DNA of 64,000 bases, from positions 2,204,111-2,268,110 of the forward strand of contig OZ024810.1 of NCBI GenBank assembly GCA_964017045.1. Reading direction: 5' to 3'. Origin of the DNA: Omphiscola glabra. Taxonomy: Eukaryota; Mollusca; Gastropoda; Lymnaeidae. The notes under the pieces are model-generated. The model did not search any database. It saw only the letters and a list, made by a program, of their open reading frames with translations, and had not been told where the DNA came from. Positions 1 through 12,800 of the stretch are shown piece by piece. The translations under genes were made by a program, and so were the position numbers. Position 1 is the first letter of the stretch. Each line of letters starts with the position of its first letter.

Positions 1-327
1 TTAGAAATAAATCAGATTCATTTTCATTGTAAATTTTTGAAATGTATTATTTTTGTTACATGTGTTTACTTTTGTTTACAAAAGCCTAAAGATTTAATTC
101 CACAATTTTTTATTTAAATAATTTTCTGCCAGTCTCTAGCATATCTCATCCTTGTTTCTGTACCAGCGTACAAGCAAGTAAAAGAAACCAACAAATGATG
201 ATTTTCAGTCAGTATAGAATACCAAAACCTTATACAAACCAGCACATACATTTTAGAAACAGTTATGTTATCCATTTTATAATGTATTGATAAATACCAC
301 TAACAATAATGTAATTTTATCCATTAG
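1..327. other. 5' flank, probably an intron of the VWA/EGF gene
   Basis: AT-rich non-coding DNA that ends in the acceptor of the first exon seen here (AG at 326-327). That exon starts in phase 1, so at least one coding exon must lie upstream, outside the window. I see no start codon context, signal peptide or repeat array in this stretch. Confidence 0.6.
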
Positions 328-888
328 GTTGTGCTGGGGCCAGAATTGATCTTGTCTTTGTACTGGATGCCTCCACCAGTGTCACAGAGAAAAACTTTGA
401 GCTGATGAAAGACTTTGTGAAAGATTTCCTCTTTGATGCTGATATTGATGGTGGTAATGTGAGAGTGGGTGTCATCATCTACAGCACAGCAGATTATATC
501 CAGTTCCAACTTAACACACACAACACTAAAGCTGCAATATACAATGCCATTGATGAAATCCCCTACCGACATGGGAGCACCAACACTGCTGATGCCCTGA
601 AAACCATGAGATCAGTTATGTATACACTAGAGAATGGAGATCGTCCTGGAGTTGATAATATTTGCATTGTAGTGACTGATGGTGTCTCCAACATTAATTC
701 AAGAAGAACTGTACCAGAAGCTGAACAAGCCAGAGCAGATGGCATCCATATTTATGCCATTGGTATTGGCTTGACAGACACCAAGGAGTTGGATGGTATT
801 GCCAGTAAACCAGTAGAAGAAAATAGATTTGCAGTACAAGAATTTACTGAACTCAGAGACTTGAGACATAAAGTGTTCTCTGCTTTGT
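328..888 (+). CDS. Exon 1 of window: complete VWA1 domain
   Basis: Phase 1-1 exon, 561 bp, encoding a whole VWA domain with no internal intron. It opens with [17 protein letters not shown], so the MIDAS DASTS is intact, as are the Thr in GSTNTADAL and the Asp in VVTDGVSN. Flanking Cys residues are present at both ends (CAGA and SALC). The acceptor is AG at 326-327 and the donor is GTAAGT at 889. It is about 89% identical in protein to VWA2. Confidence 0.93.
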
Positions 889-3800
889 GTAAGTTTTATG
901 TTTACATACTTTTTAACAATTCAACAAGAAAATAATAAATAAATCACAAAGATCAGTCATCCCCAAAAATTGTTTAGCCACAGAGCCCCTTTTTAGAATC
1001 CATTTCTGTGAGGGAGCCCCTTAAGTCTTTCCTGTTAGTAATGTTCAGGAGCTTACTAGAGAATCTTAAAGCCCCTAAGTTGTGCACGCGGATGGCACCA
1101 TTGAGCATGTCCTATGATTAAGATAATAATGACATTAGTAAATACTGATAGATGGAATTTTTTTTTTTTTGCTAGTAAATATAATCTATTGCAACCTCAT
1201 TTATTTTTGTTCTTACAATAATGTAGGTGCAGATAAATTTTTGTGTATTCTTACTTTATACAAACACACACTACAGTTATTTGTGTAGTCTTACTTTATA
1301 CAAACACACACTACAATTATTTGCTGCCATCTTGAGTTTTATTTACAATTTTGTTCAAAGGTTCAACAACAGCAGCTCCACCAACTGTTGTTTATACACA
1401 GCCACCTAGACGAGGTATGTTCCATAACATGACTGATGTGTCTAATGGTGACCACAACATGACCGATGACCATAACATGACCGATGTTTCTAATGTTGAC
1501 CATACCAATATTGATGTTTCTAAGGTGACCATAACATGACCAAAGTTTTTAATAGGGACCATAACATGACCAAAGTTTTTAATAGGGACCATAACATGAC
1601 CAATGTTTCTAAGCTGACCATAACATGACATATATTTCAAATGATTACAATAACATGACCAATGTTTTTAATAGTGACCATAACATGACCAATTTTTCTA
1701 ATGATTACCATAACATGACAGATGTTTTAATAGTGACCATAACATGACCGATGTTTCTAATGGTGACCACAACACGAATGATATTTCTAATGGTGACCAT
1801 ATGATGACTGATGTTTCTAATGGTGACCATAACATGGCTGATTTTTCAAATGTTATTTCTTGAATGGATTTTTCCTGCACATCACGTTCATTCAATAATT
1901 AATCAAAGATAAAAATTTGCTAGGTATGAATGTATGGTGTAATGCTGAAGTTGGTTGCGCAAAAAAGTGTGCAGATATCTTTGCTAAATGATAGTCTTAA
2001 AAATACTGCAAGTGCTTTAGGGGCTGTCCATTAATTATGTCAACAAAATAGAGGGAAGGGGGGGTCTGAAAATTTTTGACAATTGTTGACAAGGGGGGAG
2101 GTCAAGAAAAGTTGACGTCAACAATGTTACTTTTTTAAATAAGTTTAATTTCATAATTTAAAATTTATTAAACCTTTTTTTCTAAACATTTTACTTTTAT
2201 TCACCTTTTTGTTGTAGTTGTAAACTAGTCTATTTAAAATATTGTTGTTTTTTTCCCCATTTTATCTTTATTTTTTGGGGGGGGGGGGTTAATCAAATGT
2301 TGACGTAATTTTATAGGGGGGGGGTCTCTGGAAGTTTGACAAGTTGTTGACAAGGGGGAGGGGGGGGGGGTAAAAATCGCAAAAAAATTTGTTGACATAA
2401 TTAATGGACAGCCCTTAAGTGTGAAAGCTTTTATTCTGTTTTATGGAAAAAGTCTTAATGTAAATATATAAGATATATGTGGTGTAAAAGTGGGTGGGGC
2501 ATTTGAATATCTATGTAGTTCAGGGGTGTAAAAGTGGGTGGGGCATTTGAATATCTATGTAGTTCAGGGGTGTAAAAGTGGGTGGGGCATTTGAATATCT
2601 ATGTAGTTCAGGGGTGTAAAAGTGGGTGGGGCATTTGAATATCTATGTAGTTCAGGGGTGTAAAAGTGGGTGGGGCATTTGAATATCTATGTAGTTCAGG
2701 GGTGTAAAAGTGGGTGGGGCATTTGAATATCTATGTAGTTCAGGGGTGTAAAAGTGGGTGGGGCATTTGAATATCTATGTAGTTCAGGGGTGTAAAAGTG
2801 GGTGGGGCATTTGAATATCTATGTAGTTCAGGGGTGTAAAAAAGCATGCTGTGGCATACCCAGGGGAGTTAGAACTTATTGGGATTCTTATAATGTGTGT
2901 TATTTGAATGTATGTTTTGTCAAGTAACTTTAGTAGATGAGAATTTCACACATTGCAGCTGCCACTGTTTGGCAGGCTATAACTAGAATTTTAATTACTT
3001 ATGTATAACGGGTACGATTTCAAATCCAAAATATTCCATACTTGATGCACCAATAATATTTTTTTATTACCTTCTTTTTACGTTTAACTCCAACTGCCAA
3101 ATTTGAAAACAATTTTAATTAAAACCCTAATCATTACTCAAACAGATTAGTTAAAAACTCAAATCTGATTTTACAAAAATATAATTACAATGTATAATGA
3201 TTGCATTTTCATTTACAATTCCTTACTTCTAAAAAAAATCCTGTAGTTCACATTTATGTGACTATTTGTAATGATTACTGTGAAACTTATTGCAGGCTGT
3301 GCTGGATCCAAAATAGATTTAGTCTTTGTCCTGGACGCCTCTACCAGTGTGACATCAGCCAATTTTGTTTTAATGAAGGACTTTGTCAGGGATTTCCTTG
3401 TTGATGCTGATATTGATGGTGGTGATGTTAGAGTGGGTGTCATCATCTACAGCACAGGCGATTATGTCCAGTTCCAACTCAACACACACTACACTAAAGC
3501 TGCAGTATACAATGCCATTGACGAAATCCCCTACCGACATGGAAGCACCAACACTGCTGATGCCCTGAGAACCATGAGATCTGTTATGTACACACAAGAG
3601 AATGGAGATCGTCCTGGAGTTGATAATATTTGCATTGTAGTAACTGATGGTGTCTCCAACATTAATTCAAGAAGAACTGTACCAGAAGCTGAACAAGCCA
3701 GGGCAGATGGCATCCACATTTATGCCATTGGTATTGGTTTGACAGACACCAAGGAGTTGGATGGTATTGCTAGCAAACCTATAGAAGAAAACAGATTTGC

Positions 3801-6800
3801 TGTTCAAGATTTTTCTGAATTGGCAGGGCTAAGAAAGAGTGTATTTTCTGCACTTTGTGGAGGTAAGTTCTTTCATAATATCAAGGACTTATTAATGAAA
3901 TGAAATTCATTTTTCTTTTATACATTAAGTCATGAAATTTATATCTAGATAGGCTTTTTACTACATTTTAAAATTAAAACTAGAATGAAGAAATTGAAAA
4001 ACATTGTATTTCACATCAGCAGAATTATTGTTTGTCTTTTCTTTCTTTTTTTCTTTAACAAATCCTTAAAATTTCAAATTTAATTTTTATTTAAATATAA
4101 AATTATAGTTTTTTATTTTAAGTTGCATTGTCTAGTGCATCGGTTCTCAACCTGTGGATTGCGACCCCTTAGGGGGTCGAATGACCCTTTCCCAGGGGTG
4201 GCATAAGACCATCGGAAAACAGATATACTCTACAGTTGGGAAGTAGCAACGAAAATAATTTTGTGGCTGGGGGTCGCCACAACACGAGGAACTGTATTAA
4301 AGGGTCGCGGCATTAGAAAGGTTGAGAACCACTGGTCTAGTGGGTCCCTGTTTGTTAAATATGGGATTTAATAATTTTAATTGATTATTATTTGATAAAC
4401 CTGCCTTGAAGCTTGATAATTTCATTTTACTTATATATATATATATATATATAGTTGTTGTGTAGTTAAAAACTTAACAAAACTTTGTAATAATTGAAAT
4501 TATAATTTAACTTTTGAAATTCAGCTTTAAAAAGTAGACTAATTTTGTCATCTGTTAAATTCAAGTTAATTAAACATCTTAGTAGTTCTATGTGTAAGCT
4601 GCAATAAAAATTAATAATGCTAAAATTCTTGATGTTCATAGAGTAGTATTTTCTTACATTCTTAAAATTTAAATTTAAAAACTCATTAACTTTCCGTTAA
4701 TAATTATTTTAGGCTGAACAAGGGATTTTTGTTTAAAGTTTTTCTATTTTCCCACGCTTTAAATCACAATTTTTAATTCCCTTAAATCCTTTTATTGGAC
4801 TCAAAGTTGAAATTTTAAATTGAACTCTAACATATTAGTAGATTTACGCTGAGTCATTGTTTAGCTGTGCTGTCTCAGCATTCCAGCAGGTTTGAATTAT
4901 GTCCCTGTTTCAACCTCAGTTACTAGAAATTAATCCATTGAGCCCGCCCAAGTAAGATTCTCCTGTGCACATCAGAACTTTGTGGTCATCAGACAGCATA
5001 TTACATTTAACTGAGCTAAAGTTCAATTAGTAAAGCCCCAAGAGACATAGCTTGCGTGACACTGCAAGCATTTGTTGATTTTTGAATCAACACACGAAGG
5101 CCTAATACTGACTCTGCTGTCTGTCAAAAGTGATATCAAATCTGTTTGAATCTGGTCAGTGGCCACATCACTTATGTGTGGGACTGTCATATCTGGTCAG
5201 TGGCCACATCACATGCATGTGGGACTGTTATATCTGGTCAGTGGCCACATCACATGCATGTAGGACTGTTATATCTGGTCAGTGGCCACATCACATGCAT
5301 GTAGGACTGTTATATCTGGTCAGTGGCCACATCACATGTGTTTGAGACTGTGGACATTTTCTTTGAATGCCCACTGTGAACCAGCATAGCTCCATAACTG
5401 TATAGATTTTGGGAAGTATTGTTTTTTTTTGTCCTATTGAAATACCCAACCCACACAATGTGGCCCTTCAGACCTTGGGTTATACTCCCGCTAGTCCTGG
5501 TTTCAACATCTAAAATTATGGCAAGCCTATTAGATACTAAGTTGTCCTGAAATGAAAGTCATAAGATCACTTTTATCTAAAAGTTTCTTAAATTTGATGT
5601 TGTAGGAAGAATTTTAGAGATCATTTTTAATGTATTTTTCATTAATATACTGGCTCTTTGTTCATTAATACTTTAAGACCACTCAATTTAACCACACATT
5701 GCCATGTCTAGATGTCTGGATTTATTACAAATTGTTCCCATTACCAGCTCCCTTAATAATATTTTGCATGTGTGTTAGATTTGTATTTGTTGTTGCTGTT
5801 GTGTTCATTTTTTGTGGCTTACCTGCCAATGCTAACATCTAATCCATTTATCTCTTAGATCCTAAAATTAGGTCAGCCAGGGAGTCTGTAAGTGTTCCTG
5901 TGTGTTCATACTAGTTTGAACAAGCTTAAAAATATAGAGCGATATGTCATTTAATATAGTGAAATGTCATTAAAACAGAAAATGTTTTAACGTTTATTTA
6001 TTAAATGTTCATGTCTATGTCATGGTTTCCAACCTCTGTTTATATAATGCTCATGATCTTTATCTCGGGCGGTAATTAAAAAAAAAAATTAAGTGAAATA
6101 GTTTACTGTAAAAATATTATTCAGCAATAGAAATGGATCATTTATAAATATATGTTTCAATAAAAATTGTAGGTCATGTTGAAGAGGTAGGGAATCATTG
6201 TCAGCAGCTTTTATTGTCTATATTTTCCCTTATTTTTTTTAATTTTTAAACAATTTCTGTCATTGTAATATCAATACTGTTTATTGGTGTGAAGATGAGT
6301 GTATTAAATTTGAAAGGAGTTCAATACACAGCAACATTAACATAACCTATGAGATGCACCGGCTTAATCATTTGTCTGGTATAATCATTTGTCTGGTATA
6401 ATAATCTTCAGAAAACTAGGTTGACTAATCATTTATTATAATTTTTTTTCCTACAGAACCTACGATTCCATTGGCCCCACTACCAGGTAATGTATTTTTA
6501 TTATATGATGTTTTAAACTAATTAAAAAAAAAAATTATAAGACGTTTTTGTTAGAGATTCTTTTTTCAGTTTGCTTTTCTGGAGTTTGCTTTTCTGGAGA
6601 TGCTTGCTGCTGCTTATTCCATTGAACCTGTTTCCACAATAGAGAAATTTAAGAATTTAAATAGTTTGAACAATGCAAACTCAAATTCTTGATAATCAAA
6701 ATAAAATTGAATAGTGATTTTGAAAACGCCAAAGCATGTTACAAATTTAATAATTGTCGAAATGTCACAAAATTATCAAAAATTTCCAATTTTCATTGTT

Positions 6801-9800
6801 TCCATTTTAAAATTAGAATGTGCCCTAGCCCGAGCAGATCTTGTCATTGTCATCGACTCTTCTACAAGTGTCACAGAGGTCAACTTCAGAAAGGTAGGCA
6901 GACAACTCAACTGTCAGTTTTAAATAACATGAACAGATTGTGTTAAGTGTTTCATAAAAATCTGATTTCATCACGTACTTGCCATTAGTGCTCACTAATA
7001 ACTTCAGTTAAAATAACTATATTGACATGAATGTAATCACTTCTACACGTCCTTGACATTGGTGCTCACTAATAACTTCAGTTAACATAACTATATTGAC
7101 ATGAATGTAATCACTTCTACACATCCTTGACATTGGTGCTCACTAATAACTTCAGTTAACATAACTATATTGACATGAATGTAATCACTTCTACACATCC
7201 TTGACATTGGTGCTCACTAATAACTTCAGTTAAAATAACTATATTGACATGAATGTAATCACTTCTACACGTCCTTGACATTGGTGCTCACTAATAACTT
7301 CAGTTAACATAACTATATTGACATGAATGTAATCACTTCTACACGTCCTTGACATTGGTGCTCACTAATAACTTCAGTTAAAATAACTATATTGACATGA
7401 ATGTAATCACTTCTACACGTCCTTGACATTGGTGCTCACTAATAACTTCAGTTAACATAACTATATTGACATGAATGTAATCACTTCTACACATCCTTGA
7501 CATTGGTGCTCACTAATAACTTCAGTTAACATAACTATATTGACATGAATGTAATCACTTCTACACGTCCTTGACATTGGTGCTCACTAATAACTTCAGT
7601 TAACATAACTATATTGACATGAATGTAATCACTTCTACACGTCCTTGACATTGGTGCTCACTAATAACTTCAGTTAACATAACTATATTGACATGAATGT
7701 AATCACTTCTACACGTCCTTGACATTGGTGCTCACTAATAACTTCAGTTAACATAACTATATTGACATGAATGTAATCACGTCTAACAATTAACACACAC
7801 ACACACATATACAGTGGCACTGCCATTAGGGGTCACCTAACATTTTCCCCAAGAAGTACTTGTTTTTTTTTAGTTTTCACTAGATTGATGTTAACTCATA
7901 AACTGCCTACATAATTGCATACATTTATAAGATATAAATAAGAAAATAAATGTGACCCATCATCTCTTGTAATTTTAAAATAGCATGTTCCTCACTCTTT
8001 AAAGATGTCTTCCATTGAAGCTCGCTACATATCACAGGACTTAAATTTATTGATCTGTAATGTACTGAAGCTACTTTTAACAAGATGAATTATCTGAATT
8101 TCATTTTCTTTTCATGAAAATATCATTAATTGTTTTCATTTATTTTTGCATGACATGCACTTAGATTTGAAAAAAAAACCAAAAAAAAAAACATTTCTTT
8201 ACTTTTTGCTTTTATCCAAGTGGAATCAGTCATCCTTTTCCAAAGTCATCTAAAAATTTGTAAATTTAATTGCTTTTGAAAAAACTTTGACTTTTAATGT
8301 AACTTTTTAACTTTCTATAGACCTAAATATTGTTTTTACTTGCTCATTTTCTACAGGTTCTTAACTTTATCAAAGATTTTCTGAGCAAAGCTGACATTGA
8401 TTCTGGCAATGTGCGTGTGGGATTGGTCTTGTACAGCACTGAAGTCTTTCCGATTTTCCAACTGAATGCATACAGAAGCAAGAGGGAAATCCTCAGAGCA
8501 GTAGAAAATGTAGAATACAAGTTTGGCAGCACTAACACAGCAGCTGCTCTTAGTTACATAACTAACACCATGTTTACACCAGTCAATGGTGATAGAGCAG
8601 ATGTCCACAACATTGCTGTTGTCCTGACAGGTAAATTAGGTGGGAACACAGTCTCAATACTGCACAGTTATTTCTCCAATAAAATTTCCAATGGTTGCGT
8701 TTTTTTGGATCTGGCAAGTCTCACAACTTAAGTAAATGTGGTGTAATATAGAAATGTGGTGTTGTATAGAAATGTGGTGTAATCTAGAAATGTGGTGAAG
8801 TATGGAAATGTGGTGTAGTATGGAAATGTGGTGTAGTATGGAAATGTGGTGTAGTATGGAAATGTGGTGTAATATAGAAATGTGGTGTAGTATGAAAATG
8901 TGGTGTAAAATAGAAATGTGGTGTAAAATAGAAATGTGGTGTAATATAGAAATGTGGTGTAATATAGAAATGTGATGTAGTATAGAAATGTGGTGTAGTA
9001 TGGAAATGTGGTGTAATATAGAAATGTGGTGTAGTATGGAAATGTGGTGTAATATAGAAATGTGGTGTAGTATAGAAATGTGGTATAATATAGAAATGTG
9101 GTGTAGTATAGATATACATAGAAATTCGGTGGGTTGATTCATAAATTAAGTAAAATACAAATCTAGAGAAATAACCTGAACTGAAGTGTTGGTCTTTGTG
9201 TTATAATTAGACATGATCTTTCATTTGGTACTGCAGGAAGGGAGGGGGTTGGGATGGCAGAATGGGGTAAGGAAATGGTTGGTGAAGGTAGGGATGGTTA
9301 GGTTATGTCTGGAGGGCTGGTGAGATGGTTAGGTTATGTCTGGAGGGCTGGTGAGATGGTAAGTTATGTCTGGAGGGCTGGTGAGATGGTAAGTTATATC
9401 TGGAGGGCTGGTGAGATGGTACATTATGTCTGGAGGGCTGGTGAGATGGTAAGTTATGTCTGGAGGGCTGGTGAGATGGTTAGGTTATGTCTGAAGGGCT
9501 GGTGAGATGGTTAGGTTATGTCTGGAGGGCTGGTGAGATGGTAAGATATGTCTGGAGGGCTGGTGAGATGGTAAGTTATGTCTGGAGGGCTTGTGAATGG
9601 TTAGGTTATGTCTGGAGGGCTGGTGAAGGGTTAGGTTATGTCTGGAGGGCTGGTGAATGGTTAGGTTATGTCTGGAGGGCTGGTGAGATGGTTAGGTTAT
9701 GTCTGGAGGGCTGGTGAGATAGTTAGTTTATGTCTGGAGGGCTGGTGAGATAGTTAGTTTATGTCTGGAGGGGACTATAGGAAGTGGGGAGAGAATGTAA

Positions 9801-12800
9801 AAAAATAAAAATGACAGTCCTAATTGGGGTAAAAGAGAATACATGAAAGCTAGCCTTGTTATAAGTAATTTTATAGTTTAAGTACAACATTATTTAATGA
9901 TGAAAAGAAAACAAAACTATTCATTAATTTTGCCTGCTATTAAATTTTGGAATAAATTTATATACTTTTCTGAAATAAAATATTTGATATATCCTCAGAT
10001 GGTGTGTCAACTGCTGACACAGAAGATACCATTCCTAATGCTCGGCTTGCTCATGATGACGGCATTCACATCTATACCATTGGTGTGGGACTCACTGACA
10101 CCCGGGAGCTGGATGGCATTGCCACGCCCCCTGCTCAGAAGAACAGCTTTAAAGTCAACAACTTTGATGAGCTTCAGACCGTTGATGACATGATATATGC
10201 ATCGGCTTGTCCAAGTAAGTCCAACCGTGTATGACATGATATATGCATCGGCTTGTCCAAGTAAGTCCAACCGTTGATGACATGATATATGCATCGGCTT
10301 GTCCAAGTAAGTCCAACCGTTGATGACATGATATAAGCATCGGCTTGTCCAAGTAAGTCCAACCGTTGATGACATGATATATGCATCAGCTTGTCCAAGT
10401 AAGTCCAACCGTTGATGACATGATCTATGCATCAGCTTGTCCAAGTAAGTCCAACCGTTGATGACATGATATATGCATCAGCTTGTCCAAGTAAGTCCAA
10501 CCGTTGATGACATGATATATGCATCAGCTTGTCCAAGTAAGTCCAACCGTTGATGACATGATATATGCATCAGCTTGTCCAAGTAAGTCCAACCGTTGAT
10601 GACATGATATATGCATCAGCTTGTCCAAGTAAGTCCAACCGTTGATGACATGATATATGCATCAGCTTGTCCAAGTAAGTCCAAGGCTTTACAATTACTC
10701 ATCTATGATATATGCATCGGCTTGTCCAAGTAAGTCCAAGACTTTACAATTACTCATCTATGATATATGCATCGGCTTGTCCAAGTAAGTCCAAAGCTTT
10801 ACAATTACTCTTCTTCATCACTCACTCCCATATTGATCAGTTTCCCAAAATATTCAAGCAATATCCCTTTAATTAAGCAATGGCCCTTTAAGGATATAAA
10901 ATAGCAATTGGACCATCTCTTGTTACTAAAGATTTAAGAAGAAACTTTGTTGTCAGGCTAAGTGAAGGAGTTGTTTGTGTGGTTTGGTGTTGTTTATCAA
11001 ATAACAGAATTTGATTTATATTTATCCACCCTGTAAAAGATTGTTTTGCTGTTGGTCAAGGAAATAAGAAATTATTATTTTAATGTAACTAATAATCACT
11101 CCTTAGGACCATTCTCCACATTTATTTGTTAAGTTTCAGTTTAGCCCCAACTTTCCTATCTATCGGAGCATTCTTAAACATTCTCTTAATCATATTTATT
11201 GCACAGATTATTGCACTAGTTAAACAGATAATTGCACCAGTTAAGCAGAGATTTGCACCTAATTTACTTTCCTAAAACTGCGGCTTCAGGAGCCACTGAC
11301 ATTGATATATAACAGCTTTTAGAACGTCGGATATCTGTAGCACCTCCTTCTCTCTTTTCAATGAGAAAACTGATGAGCTCTTGCCCTACATTTCTTATGC
11401 TATTCTATCTCTTTTATCCTTTTTTGTTAGTTGAATTAAGTTAATTAAATATTAGTAATAAGTTGAAAGAAAAATAATAAGCTTTTTTAAAAAAATGAAA
11501 GAAAGCTTAATTGGTACTGTGAATTACAATTCCTTTGCTATTTCTTTAATACCTCTGGTTCATTATTTTTCATTTCAGAACTGTTCACAATGCCAGGTAA
11601 GTTAATCATACATAACAAATTGGTTGAAAACTCACCTTTAAAGACAAGGACTGTTTTGTATCTTTCTTTTTTTTTCAACTATAGTAAAAGAGAGGAAGTT
11701 ATTTTAATTTTTGTAAACTAAACCCTTCTCAGTTATATCCGAAAGAATGAACATCAGCTTTAATAGCCATGACTTTGTTACTGTTCTGCAAGCCATACAA
11801 CTTTAACAGCCATGGCTTTGTTACTGAGTTGCAAGTCATACAACTTTAAATAGTCTTGTTTCACATTGTGTTCCCATTCTTAGGTCAGCCTCTATCATCA
11901 GAGCCTTCCTGGATACCTCTAGCAACAAGTGCTACAGGTTTTTTGCTTTTCACTTCAAATATAACATTGTACACTTCCTTAAGCTATGGGCATTCTTTCT
12001 TGTTTAATCTTTGATTTGTTGATCATTTTTAATTTCTCTGATTGAAAAGACCAGATACTCAGCCATGATTTAAAATGTACCAAAGATAAATCAGTCATGA
12101 TTTAAAATGTACCAAAGATAAATCAGCCATGATTTAAAATGTACCAAAGATAAATCAGCCATGATTTAAAATGTACCAAAGATAAATCACACATGATTTA
12201 AAATGTTCCACAGATAAATACTCTTGCAGAATGCTACAAAATATTTCAACAGGAATTTCTCTTATACAAAGTTTATTTTCTACTGTGCAGTATTTTCTGT
12301 TGTGCAATATTTTTTTTAATCTTGTCAAATTCTAGAATATAAAAATGAGCAACTCATCTACAAAATAATTATCAATGCTTTAAAATCGTTTTTTTTTTCA
12401 AAGCCCCTACAACCACCACAACAACCCCTCGACCATCAACAACCACCACCAGGAGAACCACCACAACAACAACCCCTAGGCCAACCACTACCACTACCAG
12501 GACAACAACCACCACCAGGAGAACCACCACTACAACAACCCCTAGACCAACCACTACCACCACCAGGAGGACAACCACCACCCCTCGACCAACAACAACC
12601 ACCACCAGGAGAACCACAACAACCAGAGGTAAAATCTACAATAATATATGCTGAACCCTAATCACCATTAAACATTTGTGTTTTTAATTTCCTTTAAATT
12701 TACAAAATAAGATCATGATTAAGCCTTGTTTTCAAAAGAAATGAAACAAAGAATTATAAAAATTTACTTTAACAAATAAGAAAGTTAAAAAAAAAATAAA

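Noticed and set aside
2020..2414. G-rich runs as a promoter or CpG island
   Set aside because: The runs belong to the interior of an inverted-repeat MITE and are not CpG-rich.
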